Notes: a model not told the origin generated them from the sequence alone. DNA of 64,000 nucleotides from RUG11783 sp964599695 (GCA_964599695.1 CAZRGP010000005.1:1-64000); one strand, 5' to 3'. Positions 24,523 to 33,888 are shown, numbered from the stretch's first letter. Numbers and translations are program-made.

Positions 24523-25500
24523 TCATGGCTTGGTCCGGCGGATACAGTCCGCCTGGACGTCGGTGAAGATCAGTTCGACCAGATAGGGCTTTACCGTATT
24601 GGGAAGATGGAAGCCATCGTAGAAGTTGTCGTCGTTCTCGGTGAAGGAATTGGGGAATTCCATGTCATACACCTCAGCCGCCGTCCGCAGATAGGATTTG
24701 TACTTCTCCGCTTCCGGAAGAAGCCCCATCTCCTCATACAGCTCATAGACAGAGATATGCATAGGGGGATAGACAAAGATGATCTCGATCCCGTTTGCGT
24801 CGCAGTATTCCACGACCTCCCTCAGTTTATCCACCGTCTCCTGGCGGACGACCGGATGTTCTCCCATATTGGTGCGCAGAAGTTCCCTGTACTCCTCAAG
24901 ATTGAGCCGGTATTTCTCCCCCATCTCAGCCGGTATATCCTGAGGTCTGGAATAGTCGGTGGGGTCCTCCGGGAACTCCATGCGTTCCGGATGCCCGGTC
25001 AGGCTCCAGAGCAGGTTGAAGGCCTTCATCTTCGCGGAATTGATCGCCTCAAGCCAGTGTCCGGCGTGAAGGATGAACTTCGCGGGATCTTCCGCCTGTT
25101 CGATCACTGCGGGGATCCTCCCCGCCTCCTGGGCATCGATGGAGGAATACAGGTTCAGACCGAAGATCACCTTCTTCAGCTGGGTGTGCTCCGTGGCATA
25201 CCAGAACAGTTCCACCAGTTCCCCTGTCTGAGCGCCGCCGAATCCGAGCATCATATACGGTTCTCCGGCGAACTGCTCCGCCAGATCCATGTTCAGATTC
25301 GCCATTCTGCTGTCTCCCAGCACGATGTTCTCCGGATGCGTCAGGACCAGTTCCCGCACCGAAGAAAGAGGTTTGCAGAGATAATCGGAGTCCCCGCCCC
25401 GCAGCCCGAAATAATCATAGGGCTCAAAGGCGAGGAACAGGCCGAAGATCAGAAGAAACGGCAGCACATAGAGGATCAGTTTTTTCAGAACTTTCTTCAA
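24523..25500 (-). CDS. SGNH-fold protein, membrane-anchored, MBOAT partner
   Basis: A protein of about 325 residues with one N-terminal helix and an extracellular domain. Block I is VLGDSRMANLNMD (residues about 60-72), with GFGGAQTGE and the late pair NFYDGFHLPN as candidate GDS, oxyanion and Asp/His elements of an SGNH esterase or acyltransferase. Immediately downstream is an MBOAT gene, the arrangement of AlgI/AlgJ- or DltB/DltD-like acyl-transfer modules. The start is uncertain: GTG 25512 overlaps the upstream Shine-Dalgarno-like AGGAG, and TTG 25500 overlaps the previous stop. I prefer the latter. Confidence 0.75.
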   Translation of the reverse strand: MKKVLKKLILYVLPFLLIFGLFLAFEPYDYFGLRGGDSDYLCKPLSSVRELVLTHPENIVLGDSRMANLNMDLAEQFAGEPYMMLGFGGAQTGELVELFWYATEHTQLKKVIFGLNLYSSIDAQEAGRIPAVIEQAEDPAKFILHAGHWLEAINSAKMKAFNLLWSLTGHPERMEFPEDPTDYSRPQDIPAEMGEKYRLNLEEYRELLRTNMGEHPVVRQETVDKLREVVEYCDANGIEIIFVYPPMHISVYELYEEMGLLPEAEKYKSYLRTAAEVYDMEFPNSFTENDDNFYDGFHLPNTVKPYLVELIFTDVQADCIRRTKP

Positions 25501-27512
25501 TCCAGTCCCCACTCCTGTCTCAGTTCTCTGTAGTGATCGCTGCTGTATATCCCGACGAACTCCATATCGTCCCCGAGATCGTGAACAGCGTAGAAGTAGC
25601 AGGACCCGTCCGTCCGCTCCGCAAGTCCGTCGGCGAACATGTCCGCAAACTCCTCATAGAAGTATTCATTGAGGTTGAAAAGATATACGAGGTCAACGTC
25701 GTTGTCACGGAGATACTGCGCGAAGTTCTCCTGATCGGCATAGACCATATAGGAATAGAACTGGTCATCCTTCATGGTCTCCATCATTTCCCTGCTCGCG
25801 AAGTTTCCGCCGCCCATGGTCTTCACGGTGTAGGCAGGCATGAACACGTAGTTGCACAGGAACCACTCTCCGCCGCTGGAATTCTGAGCCACCACATAGA
25901 TCCTGGTCTCATCATTCATGATGGAACGGTATTTGCGCATGTTCTTCTGCGCCACCTGCATGAGCTCCAGGGGCTGAAGGCTGACATAATCCGAAGTGAT
26001 GCTGAGGGTCTTGAGAGGAAAAGGAAGATAATGGAAGGCAGACCACAGAGCGAGGACTACCACAAGCAGTCCCGGGGCGAGCTTCCAGCGTTCGCTCAGG
26101 AACTTCGGAAGCTGTTTCAGCGGCACAGGCTCCGCCAGTTCGGACGCTCCCACTCCGATAAGCGAGAAATACCATCCGAAGAAATAGCTGGAGATATATC
26201 TCTCATAGCAGATCAGTTCAAGTCCGCCGTCCTCCCAGAATATGGCGGCATAGGCGTAGGTCTGGAACAGATAATAAGCGAGGAACCCGAACAGATGAAG
26301 GACCGTAAAGGTCAGCAGCCGCAGTTTGCTGCGCTTCTCTTTCGCGAGAAGGGTGAACAGCTGGCCGGCAGCCGTAAAGACGATGAGCATATCCTTCGGC
26401 GTTCCGAAATTGACGATCTGTCTCTTGTCCAGGGCGTCGATCATGTTTCTCCACACTTCGTTGCAGTGGGGATCCTGTCCCAGCAGCATCTGCACCGCCG
26501 AATAGGGATAGGTGATGGTGACGCGGTCCACGTGAACATATGCCTTGAAATGGCCTGCCCATGCCAGGTAGACCAGCGGCACACAGGCCATCAGTCCCAG
26601 GAAATCGGCGATATCCGCCTTCCAGTTGCGCTTGCCCGCAGCCGCCGAGACCGGAGAACCGTCCCCGATCATCATGTCCATGGCGATCATGCCCGCCGCG
26701 ACAAGTCCGAGGGCGAGTCCGATATCACGGATCAGGGTGACAGCCATCAGGGAGACCACCGTCGCCCAGTATCTGGCATGTCCCTTTTCCGAAGCGCAGA
26801 ACCACACAAGGAGCGCTCCCGCGAAGCAGTAGCCCACGATCCAGTCCGCGTAGGAAGTGGCGTACGGGATCAGTCCGTCCATCCCGTAAAAGAACTCATA
26901 GATGCCGAAATATCCGATTCCCGCCGTGGCGAGGACGCCGAGGGGATTCTTCCACTCCAGTCTCGAGAAGAGAGGGGTCACCGCCGCCATGGCGAGCATG
27001 TTGTAGGCGGTGTAAGTCTTCCATTCGGTGAACTCCGGCGAGAGGAACTGCAGGAACAGGCTGTTGAGGGCAAGTCCTGGCGGATAGGAGACGTTGATCA
27101 TGCTGGTATTGACCAGGGTGTAGAGCTTCTTCTCCTCAAATACCACCTTTGCCGCGGTCCCCCAGAAGGAGAACTCGTCCCAAATGCGGAATCCCGCGTT
27201 CTTGCTCTTGAGGGTGAACCAGAAGAACAGCGTTGCCGCGAAGAAGAACACAAGTCCCGGGCGCAGCACCGCTTTCGCCATCTCTTTCCAGTTTTTCCTC
27301 TCCTTCACGATCAGGTACCCGGCGCAGGCGACCGCGCAGACGTAGACCAGGATCATGCCCGGAACAAGCATCTGCAGCATTCCGCAGAAAGCGAGCACGA
27401 TGATGATAAAGGAAAGGGATACAAAGGGAGTTACCGTGACATTCAGTTTCCATTTCCATGTCATGAAGACGGAAAAGGTAAACAGCACCAGCATTGAGAT
27501 CAGAAGATCCAT
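25497..27512 (-). CDS. Polytopic membrane protein, GT-C glycosyltransferase-like
   Basis: The protein has about 671 residues and 11-13 predicted membrane helices. The first large loop holds IWDEFSFWG (near residue 112), the Asp-Glu motif expected at the active site of GT-C (dolichyl/undecaprenyl-phosphate-sugar-dependent) glycosyltransferases, followed by SYPPGLALNSLFLQFL. The C-terminal 150 residues form an extracellular domain. I infer transfer of a sugar to a surface polymer; no characterised orthologue is recognised. ATG 27512 is preferred over GTG 27518 because GAGG lies upstream. The neighbouring DUF2142, SGNH and MBOAT genes fit one surface-glycan pathway. Confidence 0.7.
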   Translation of the reverse strand: MDLLISMLVLFTFSVFMTWKWKLNVTVTPFVSLSFIIIVLAFCGMLQMLVPGMILVYVCAVACAGYLIVKERKNWKEMAKAVLRPGLVFFFAATLFFWFTLKSKNAGFRIWDEFSFWGTAAKVVFEEKKLYTLVNTSMINVSYPPGLALNSLFLQFLSPEFTEWKTYTAYNMLAMAAVTPLFSRLEWKNPLGVLATAGIGYFGIYEFFYGMDGLIPYATSYADWIVGYCFAGALLVWFCASEKGHARYWATVVSLMAVTLIRDIGLALGLVAAGMIAMDMMIGDGSPVSAAAGKRNWKADIADFLGLMACVPLVYLAWAGHFKAYVHVDRVTITYPYSAVQMLLGQDPHCNEVWRNMIDALDKRQIVNFGTPKDMLIVFTAAGQLFTLLAKEKRSKLRLLTFTVLHLFGFLAYYLFQTYAYAAIFWEDGGLELICYERYISSYFFGWYFSLIGVGASELAEPVPLKQLPKFLSERWKLAPGLLVVVLALWSAFHYLPFPLKTLSITSDYVSLQPLELMQVAQKNMRKYRSIMNDETRIYVVAQNSSGGEWFLCNYVFMPAYTVKTMGGGNFASREMMETMKDDQFYSYMVYADQENFAQYLRDNDVDLVYLFNLNEYFYEEFADMFADGLAERTDGSCYFYAVHDLGDDMEFVGIYSSDHYRELRQEWGLD

Positions 27513-27519
27513 ATGCACC

Positions 27520-29613
27520 TCACATCAAAAAGTTATTTAAGAACAGCTCCGCTACGGCAACCAGGGCGGTGCCGCTGCAGATCCAAAGGGAGATGGACTC
27601 GTTGTAGTCCTCATCGGTGGTGACGGCCACCTTCAGGGCGTTCCATCCGTTGGCCATAAGAATGGAGAGGCAGGGGATCACCGGCACCAGGTATCTCGCC
27701 TGCACACCGAGGATCGAACTGGATCCGAGGGTGGAGCACGCGCAGTAGAAACCTGTGATCACGATGCCGTAAAATACGACGCTGAGCACCGCGAGAAGGA
27801 TGTTCTCCCATTTGCGCTTCTCCTTCAGGGATGCCCTGGTCCCGAGAAGAGATACCACGAACAGGGACAGCACCGTGAGGAAAGGCGTAAGGATGGTATC
27901 CACGTCCAGCCAGCCGAACTGGCCGTTTCTCCCGATATAGAAAGCGTTCTGATATCCGTCCACGAGAAGGATCGCGAGATACCGGAAGGGATTGGAGAGG
28001 ATGTACTTGATCTGAGCCTGGATGTCCACGCCGGGAAGCACCGGTTCCGCGGACATTCCCTTGGAAGCGAACTGCACATAGATGTTGGAGCCGAAGTACA
28101 GGCCGTACCCGAAGAGGATGCAGCAGACCGCCATCTTCCAGTCCCACTTCTCTTTCGGCATAAGGAAGATCAGCACGATCAGCACGACCGAGGTAGGCTT
28201 GATGGAGATCATCAGCCCGAAGGAGATCACGCATATCCAGAAATCGTATTTCCCGTCCATGTCGCTGAGGGATAGTCCGAGGAAGACAAGGAAGGAGCTG
28301 AGATAGATCGCGTCATAGGAAAAACTTCCGCACATGAAGATGGTCAGCGGCCAGAATCCCGCCAGAAGCAGGGCGAAGCGATATCTTTTCGCTTTCTTCA
28401 TCGCGAAGTGGAAAGCCCAGACATACATCGCGGCGTTCGCCAGCCTTCCGATGTACATCAGGAACAAAACGTTCTTGGTGAATATCCTTCCGACCGCCAT
28501 CGCGGCGCCGGGCAGCAGATAGGGGCGCAATACCTGAAGATGTGTCTCAAACCTGCGAAGGCCGGACATTTCCCCGTTCCTTCTGCTCATGTACTCCATG
28601 ATCTTGGTGAGGGCGTTCCCTTCCCCCGTCTTGATGACGCGGTTGTGGAATTCCCCTTCAAAGACATTCGCCAGCAGATACACTTCATCCGGGAACACGT
28701 AGTTGTTGTCGAAATCGAAGTGGCCCTCCGAGATGGTCCACGCCCGCATGAAGTGGATGTTCTCGTCCGGAGCCTGAAGCGGGGCGTTGGCGAACACGAA
28801 CAGCACCACCAGGATCGCGGCGATCGCCGTCATCCGGGAAGAGAAGGAACGGATCTTCGTCAGGATATAGAGGAGGATCACCCCTCCCATTCCCAGGACA
28901 CCCCCGGCGATGGGGAGAACGTCCCCAAGGGAGGAAGCCGCGGTAAACAGACGGCTCGCCATAAGGCCTGCCACCGAAGCGAGGAAGCCAAGGCCGAACA
29001 CCGCAGTGATCCACAGGCTCAGCGTCCTTGTCTTCCGGATCGCCGCCTTGATCTGAACATACACAGTCAGTATCAGCGCCAGCGCGAGCCAGATCACCGC
29101 CCATTCCCCGAAGGAGAAGGAAGCGGCGTGCGTCTGGTCATTTACGGTAAAACCGGTATACGTAATGAATGAGTGGACCTTTTCTGTGGGATAGATCCGT
29201 ACGGCCTCCAGCTTTTCCATGCCCAGCGTCGCCAGATATACGCCGTCTCCCTGTTTCTGAAGCGGGAAGACGAACTCGCCGCTGATGCCTTCCAGCACTC
29301 CGGAGGCGTAGATGACCGTCTCCGAAACGTCGCCCGAGGACTTGTCCATGTACACCGTGACTGTATCTGCCGCGCCGAAGTTCTCGATCTCGCACGCGAA
29401 GTAGGAATTGTAGGCCAGAGCCTCATATTCCCCTTCGTTCTCCGTCCCGAGGAACTCATAGTTCACACAGTCGTCCACCGAGAAGGTCACCCTCTCGTAG
29501 TCCGGCGTATTGTTTTTGCGAAGCCAGAATGCCCCTGCTTCCAGAGCAAGGGAAAGGACCGTGATCATCATCAGCACGATCGAAACAGCGCTTTGTCCGC
29601 GGGATTCTCTCAT
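27520..29613 (-). CDS. DUF2142 domain-containing membrane protein
   Basis: A membrane protein of about 697 residues with a signal-anchor helix, an extracytoplasmic beta domain (residues about 40-170) and then 11 or so helices. APLQAPDENIHFMRAW (near residue 280) is the DUF2142 hallmark, placing a DE pair at the start of the first large loop as in GT-C enzymes. DUF2142 proteins are found in polysaccharide and teichoic-acid-like loci and are presumed glycosyltransferases. ATG 29613 is favoured by AAAGGTG upstream; ATT or ATG codons further up lack a binding site. It is the first gene of the four-gene operon. Confidence 0.85.
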   Translation of the reverse strand: MRESRGQSAVSIVLMMITVLSLALEAGAFWLRKNNTPDYERVTFSVDDCVNYEFLGTENEGEYEALAYNSYFACEIENFGAADTVTVYMDKSSGDVSETVIYASGVLEGISGEFVFPLQKQGDGVYLATLGMEKLEAVRIYPTEKVHSFITYTGFTVNDQTHAASFSFGEWAVIWLALALILTVYVQIKAAIRKTRTLSLWITAVFGLGFLASVAGLMASRLFTAASSLGDVLPIAGGVLGMGGVILLYILTKIRSFSSRMTAIAAILVVLFVFANAPLQAPDENIHFMRAWTISEGHFDFDNNYVFPDEVYLLANVFEGEFHNRVIKTGEGNALTKIMEYMSRRNGEMSGLRRFETHLQVLRPYLLPGAAMAVGRIFTKNVLFLMYIGRLANAAMYVWAFHFAMKKAKRYRFALLLAGFWPLTIFMCGSFSYDAIYLSSFLVFLGLSLSDMDGKYDFWICVISFGLMISIKPTSVVLIVLIFLMPKEKWDWKMAVCCILFGYGLYFGSNIYVQFASKGMSAEPVLPGVDIQAQIKYILSNPFRYLAILLVDGYQNAFYIGRNGQFGWLDVDTILTPFLTVLSLFVVSLLGTRASLKEKRKWENILLAVLSVVFYGIVITGFYCACSTLGSSSILGVQARYLVPVIPCLSILMANGWNALKVAVTTDEDYNESISLWICSGTALVAVAELFLNNFLM

Positions 29614-29702
29614 CCAAGACACCTTTCTGTTATTATCAGAAATCATTTAAACAACTTATTATACCATAGCCGCGCAGGGGATTTCTTCCGCACGGATGCG
29701 CA

Positions 29703-29727
29703 AAAAAGCGGGATGATCCCGCTTTTT
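29703..29727. terminator. Terminator between the DUF5052 and DUF2142 genes
   Basis: AAAAAGCGGGA / TCCCGCTTTTT with a three-base loop lies just past the DUF5052 stop on the minus strand and has T-runs on both strands. Confidence 0.85.
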
Positions 29728-29730
29728 CTC

Positions 29731-30387
29731 TCAGTCGTCCAGCAATTTTGCGTCGATGATCTGGAAGTTCGCCCGATGGATATAGAGCGGCTTTCCGTCG
29801 ATGGAAAGCTTGGTGAATTTGGGCAGATCATCGGGGATCTCCCAGTACACGCTTCTTCCGGAGAACACATAGATCGGAGCGCCTGTCTGGGATTTGATGA
29901 CCACCACCATCGGTTTTCCGATGAAGTTCCGTATGGAATTCAGACGTCCCGCGATCAGTGCCTGTTCGGACAGCGATCCGCCTCCTTCGGAGTTGATCTC
30001 ATCCAGATAGAACTCGTAATCCGGCTTCAGCCCCTTGTCATAGAACACACAGGTGTCGCCGCAGGATATGATCTGCTTTCCGTCGATCGTGATGGTGATA
30101 ACGGAGCTGAGCGTTTCATATTTTCCCGACGCTCCGTCCACGTCCAGATCCTGTCCGAGCACATTGGAAGTGATATCGATATTCCTTCCGTGTGTCGTCA
30201 TGGTACGGATCCCGTTGTTGTCAAACGTATCGATGATATATTCGTTGCCGAAGATCGATCCGTGCATTTCGGAGATCCTGTGTCTCAGATACTCGCTGCG
30301 GATCAGAAACGCCACAGCGGCCGTCAAAATCAGCGCCAGAACGGCGATCACTGTCCAAAATATCTTCTTTCCTTTGCTACTTCCCAT
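29731..30387 (-). CDS. DUF5052-like membrane-anchored protein
   Basis: This 218-residue protein has one N-terminal helix (residues about 9-28) and a single extracellular domain. The sequence IIDTFDNNGIRTMTTHGRNIDI, the GDTCVFYDKGLKPDYEF segment and the C-terminal VYWEIPDDLPKFTKLSIDG match my recollection of the DUF5052 family, which has no known activity. It lies 28 bases after the G5/3D wall-protein gene on the same strand, so a role at the cell envelope is likely. GAGG precedes the ATG at a longish distance. Confidence 0.7.
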   Translation of the reverse strand: MGSSKGKKIFWTVIAVLALILTAAVAFLIRSEYLRHRISEMHGSIFGNEYIIDTFDNNGIRTMTTHGRNIDITSNVLGQDLDVDGASGKYETLSSVITITIDGKQIISCGDTCVFYDKGLKPDYEFYLDEINSEGGGSLSEQALIAGRLNSIRNFIGKPMVVVIKSQTGAPIYVFSGRSVYWEIPDDLPKFTKLSIDGKPLYIHRANFQIIDAKLLDD

Positions 30388-30415
30388 AAGATTAAAACCT
30401 CTGATCTGTTATTTT

Positions 30416-32749
30416 TCAGGCGGGCACCCTGCTCCGGAACATGCCTTCCTTGGCGATGTAACCGGCCAGATCCCCCTGTGTCAGTTGTTCCACAACGTAG
30501 ACGTTCAGCGATCTCGCGCCGAACAGCGCGCACTCCCTGTACGTATCAAAGAACAGGTCCACGACCGCGATGCCTGCGGCAGAAGCCTCGCAGTAATCCG
30601 CCGCGATCGCCCAGCCGTAGACGAAACTTCCGTCCGAGTTGGTGATGTAAAGGAGCGATCCATAGGGGATCACGCTCGGATCCACTGCGACCATTCCCTG
30701 AGACAGATACATGCCGGATGCGCCGTACGCTCCGGATCGGAAATTATATGCCGTACACCTTCCGGAATAGACCGCGCTGTACGTAGCAGGCACTCCGTCG
30801 ATGATCTGCGTATCCGTATACTGCGCGCCGTTGATGGGAGACGCCGCTATGTTTGCCCCAACCAGCAGGATATAGTCCGTAGCTTCCTTCGTGACCACCG
30901 ACTTGATCACTTCGTGGCTCTCCAGCTGTCCGTTGACATATTTGTCCCGGTAGGTGACTTCCATCTCCCCGTCCGCCTGGCCTCCCTGATTGATCGCGTA
31001 GGTGCGGCCTGCGCGGAGCACCGGAGTCAGCCTTTCGATGGCCTGTCCCTGGATCACTTCGGTCTGGGTGTACTCCTTATATACGATCCTGGTGACTTTG
31101 ACGGTGTCCCCTTCCGCGATAGCAGAGTCTTTGGATGGCTCGACGATATCATCGGAGGACAGGGTCACCCCCGCTTTGTTCAGCAGCTGCGCCACCGTCT
31201 TCACTTCCGCGGGAAGCGCGCGGATCTCTCTCACCGCTCCGTCCACCGACAGATAAAAGTTGACCGCACGTTCCACCTCTACCGTCTGGACCGGTCCGGT
31301 CTCTCCGACGGTTACCTGATCCGGGGTCTCAAGTTGGCCCGTAGGTCCCTCCTGGGAGATCTTTTCCGGATCTTCCTCCTTCGAGATCGTTACGCCGACG
31401 AACTCCTTGTCCTTCTCCCCGGACTCCGCGTTATCCTCTTTTTCAGAGGTATCGCTTCCTTCCGGCGAGGTAGCTGTCTGTGCATCCTGAGGAGCTTCCT
31501 CCTCCGTGTCATCTTCAAATTCCGAACTGTCCGGACGTTTCTTTCTTCCGTCGGAAACTTCCTCCGTCTCGTCCTGGGACTGTCTCACTTCATAGAACAG
31601 ATTGATGCGCCAGCCCTGCTCATAGGCGTAGTAACCGCCCCCGGCAGCAGAGGCCAGGATCAGCAGAGAGAGGATCCAGGCGACAGCCTTTCTCTTTCTC
31701 TCCCTCTTTTTCTCTTTGAGGATCTCCTCCTCCGAGAGGTTGAGCCGCCACAGATCCGACAACTCTTCCGCCATCGAGGAGTCCGTCTTCTCCGCACCGT
31801 CTTCCACGGTCTCCTCGGATCCGGCTGTCTCCTGTCCGGCATCATCCGGTGTTTCAGGCTGCTCCTCTTCTGTTTCTGCGGCTGCGGTCTCATCCGCTTC
31901 TTCGCCAGACTCTTGTTCGCCTTCCTGATCCGTGATCTCCGTCGTTTCCGTCAGATCCGCTTCCGTGTCCGCAGTCCCGGTCTCATCCGGTGCTTCAGAT
32001 GTCTCTTCCGCGTTCTCCGGCTCATCAGTCTCAGGCTGTTCTTCTTCCGGCTCCCCGGCGATGTTCTCTCCCAGGGCTTCGGCTGTTTCCTCTTCGCTTT
32101 CCTGTTCCGGGGACTCCGTTGTCTCAGGGTGATACTCCTCCGTATCTACGCTCACGGTCTCTTCCGTGACGGCATCCTCCTGAGCAAGGAGCTCCGGTTC
32201 CGCGCTGTCCTCGAAATCCTCAAGGGCATAGGTCCCCACCGTGATATCATCCGCGGCAGTTCCGCTCACCGCTTCCGCCGGCACTTCGGCCATCTCTGCG
32301 GCGGCGGCCGGTGCCTCCGCTTCAGGGACCGCTGCCCCGGGTTCCGGCACGCCGGTAAAAAAGGGCATGCTCTCCATCTGGGCCGTCAGCTCTTCCACCG
32401 AGACCTTCGCAACAGCTTCTTCGGGAGACGCCTCCTCTTCGGAAACCGGAAGCGCTTCGTCTTCCGGAACGGTCTCTTCGATCTCTTCCTGTGCCTCAGG
32501 AGCTTCCTCAGCGAAATCCGCAGGCATCTCTTCCGCGTCTGCCTCTTCCGGGATCACTTCTTCCTGTCCGGAGATCTCCGGTTCTTCCGTCGGATCCGCC
32601 GGGACCGGCTCTACGCTGTCTGCCTCCTCCCGGATCGGCTCCACCAGCTCCGGAGCGACCTCAAGAATGTCCGGCTGAAGAACGTGTTCCTCTTCGCCGG
32701 AGCTGCCGTGAAAGATCTGATTCAGTTTTGTGCGAAACCAGTTAGCCAT
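30416..32749 (-). CDS. G5/3D-domain cell-wall protein with a long acidic cytoplasmic region
   Basis: The 777-residue protein has an N-terminal acidic, Glu/Pro/Ala-rich, low-complexity region (residues about 17-335), a basic stretch, one membrane helix (about 355-376), an acidic linker, a DUF348-like segment (about 490-530), a G5 domain (about 550-625) and a C-terminal 3D domain (about 660-770) with Asp residues in VAVDP, AIAADY and AVVDLFF. G5-3D architectures occur in Rpf/YabE-like and YocH-like wall lytic enzymes. The large acidic part inside the cell is unusual. The gene starts one base after tadA's stop, so translation is probably coupled. Confidence 0.88.
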   Translation of the reverse strand: MANWFRTKLNQIFHGSSGEEEHVLQPDILEVAPELVEPIREEADSVEPVPADPTEEPEISGQEEVIPEEADAEEMPADFAEEAPEAQEEIEETVPEDEALPVSEEEASPEEAVAKVSVEELTAQMESMPFFTGVPEPGAAVPEAEAPAAAAEMAEVPAEAVSGTAADDITVGTYALEDFEDSAEPELLAQEDAVTEETVSVDTEEYHPETTESPEQESEEETAEALGENIAGEPEEEQPETDEPENAEETSEAPDETGTADTEADLTETTEITDQEGEQESGEEADETAAAETEEEQPETPDDAGQETAGSEETVEDGAEKTDSSMAEELSDLWRLNLSEEEILKEKKRERKRKAVAWILSLLILASAAGGGYYAYEQGWRINLFYEVRQSQDETEEVSDGRKKRPDSSEFEDDTEEEAPQDAQTATSPEGSDTSEKEDNAESGEKDKEFVGVTISKEEDPEKISQEGPTGQLETPDQVTVGETGPVQTVEVERAVNFYLSVDGAVREIRALPAEVKTVAQLLNKAGVTLSSDDIVEPSKDSAIAEGDTVKVTRIVYKEYTQTEVIQGQAIERLTPVLRAGRTYAINQGGQADGEMEVTYRDKYVNGQLESHEVIKSVVTKEATDYILLVGANIAASPINGAQYTDTQIIDGVPATYSAVYSGRCTAYNFRSGAYGASGMYLSQGMVAVDPSVIPYGSLLYITNSDGSFVYGWAIAADYCEASAAGIAVVDLFFDTYRECALFGARSLNVYVVEQLTQGDLAGYIAKEGMFRSRVPA

Positions 32750-32750
32750 A

Positions 32751-33212
32751 TCAACTGTCGGTCTTTGCCCTCATGCGGACAAAAAAATCATTCAGGATCT
32801 TCCCGCATTCCTCTTCCAGAACGCCTCCGAAGATATCCGGTTTCTTATCAAAGGGGAGGACGGTCAGATCCGCAAGGCTTCCGAAACATCCCGCCTTATC
32901 GTCGTACGCGCCAAAGACAACGCGGTCCAGTCTCGCCTGAATGATCGCGCCGGCGCACATCACGCAGGGTTCCAGCGTGACATAGATCGTGCATCCGTCC
33001 AGTTTCCACTCCCCGAGCCGGGCTGCTGCCCGCTCCAGGGCGATGATCTCCGCATGGCCGGTGGGGCGGGACGCCTGTTCCCTCTCGTTGTGGGCATACG
33101 CTATCGCTTCCCCGTTCCTGACGATGACGGCTCCTACCGGGATCTCTCCCTGCCCGGCCGCTTTTTCCGCCTCTTCCAGGGCTTTGCGCATCCACATCTC
33201 ATCCATACACAT
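32751..33212 (-). CDS. tadA: tRNA-specific adenosine deaminase
   Basis: The 153-residue zinc enzyme converts A34 to inosine in tRNA-Arg(ACG). The deaminase motif is complete: HAEIIAL (His ligand and catalytic Glu, residues about 53-59) and PCVMCAGAI (two Cys ligands, about 82-90). The N-terminal EMWMRKALEEAEKA and GEIPVGAVIV are standard for TadA, as is the later FGAYDDKAGCFGS. The start at 33212 has GAGG upstream. It is followed immediately by the G5/3D gene. Confidence 0.96.
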   Translation of the reverse strand: MCMDEMWMRKALEEAEKAAGQGEIPVGAVIVRNGEAIAYAHNEREQASRPTGHAEIIALERAAARLGEWKLDGCTIYVTLEPCVMCAGAIIQARLDRVVFGAYDDKAGCFGSLADLTVLPFDKKPDIFGGVLEEECGKILNDFFVRMRAKTDS

Positions 33213-33343
33213 CTCTGACGCCTCGCATCATTTTCACTGTCTGCATAACACCCCATTATATGCTGGATTATACATGAAATAAGAAGAAAGAGAAACACAC
33301 GCGGATCGACGTTCGGAAAAAATTCACAATCCTCCGGGAAAGG

Positions 33344-33529
33344 TCAGCAATAAAAAAGACCCAGACCGTCGGTTTCATCCCACTTCTGAGTCCTTTTTCG
33401 ATTGTATGCCCTGGGGTTTTCAGGACGCCTCGTCACGGGGTTCAGTCCGTTCCAGGTGTTCCTTTTCTTTCTGTCTTCCTCTCTCTTTCGCTTTTTCGAG
33501 AGTTTCCCGTAAGGGATCATCTTTTCCAT
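33344..33529 (-). CDS. Small basic conserved protein
   Basis: This 61-residue protein starts at ATG 33529 behind AAAGGAAG. It is very basic, with a Lys/Arg-rich N-terminal half (KLSKKRKREEDRKKR) and a core TWNGLNPVTRRPENPRAYNRK. I recognise the core as recurrent in Clostridia hypothetical proteins; function unknown, possibly nucleic-acid binding given the charge. The last 15 or so codons run through the stem of its own terminator. Confidence 0.7.
   Translation of the reverse strand: MEKMIPYGKLSKKRKREEDRKKRNTWNGLNPVTRRPENPRAYNRKRTQKWDETDGLGLFYC
33352..33392 (-). terminator. Terminator overlapping the 3' end of the small basic protein gene
   Basis: On the minus strand GACTCAGA (33392-33385) pairs with TCTGGGTC (33365-33358), followed by six Ts. 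The stem lies inside the coding frame that stops at 33344. Confidence 0.7.
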
Positions 33530-33618
33530 GTGTATCTTCCTTTCTTTGCGTTGTTTTCCGCAGTACAAGATGATAGCAGAACAGCAGGCAGCAGCGCAAT
33601 GCTACGAAAGGAGCATAT

Positions 33619-33831
33619 TCAGTTCTGTTTCCTCACCATGGTGTACTCATCGTAGTAGCGGTAGTAAGGGCACACCGGGGCGCCGTTCTCCATGACCCGG
33701 ATGAACTCGTCCTCGTCCATCTCCTGTGTGCAGAGATAGTCGTTATACTCTTCGTCATAGTCGTAGAACTGACAGTTCTCACAGTCCGCGGGCGGCATCA
33801 CCTTGTGGGGTTTCGTTTTCTCGTTCGGCAT
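33619..33831 (-). CDS. DUF6472 family protein
   Basis: The 70-residue protein has four cysteines in the pattern CENCQFYDYDEEYNDYLC and then VCPYYRYYDEYTMVRKQ, which defines the small Clostridia family DUF6472. The Cys spacing suggests a zinc-ribbon-like site. AGGAG precedes ATG 33831. Function unknown. It follows the CofE-like gene on the same strand, separated by a hairpin. Confidence 0.88.
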   Translation of the reverse strand: MPNEKTKPHKVMPPADCENCQFYDYDEEYNDYLCTQEMDEDEFIRVMENGAPVCPYYRYYDEYTMVRKQN

Positions 33832-33853
33832 GATGTTCTCCTGATGAATATCA

Positions 33854-33880
33854 GGGGCGCCCCCTCAAAGAGGACGCCCC
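33854..33880. terminator. Hairpin between the CofE-like and DUF6472 genes
   Basis: GGGGCG / CGCCCC arms enclose a smaller CCCTC-AAA-GAGG stem. The T-run is weak on either strand, so it may be an attenuator or processing site rather than a full terminator. Confidence 0.5.
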
Positions 33881-33888
33881 ATCTCTTT

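Noticed and set aside
25533..27497. A 654-codon plus-strand reading frame opposite the GT-C-like gene
   Set aside because: Composition is Arg/His/Gln-rich without domains, it lies exactly antisense to a clear membrane protein with a ribosome binding site, and such frames are expected in GC-rich DNA.
30053..32944. A 963-codon plus-strand frame opposite the G5/3D gene
   Set aside because: It mirrors the Glu-rich codons of the real gene as Phe/Leu/Arg-rich sequence; no start signal or family match.
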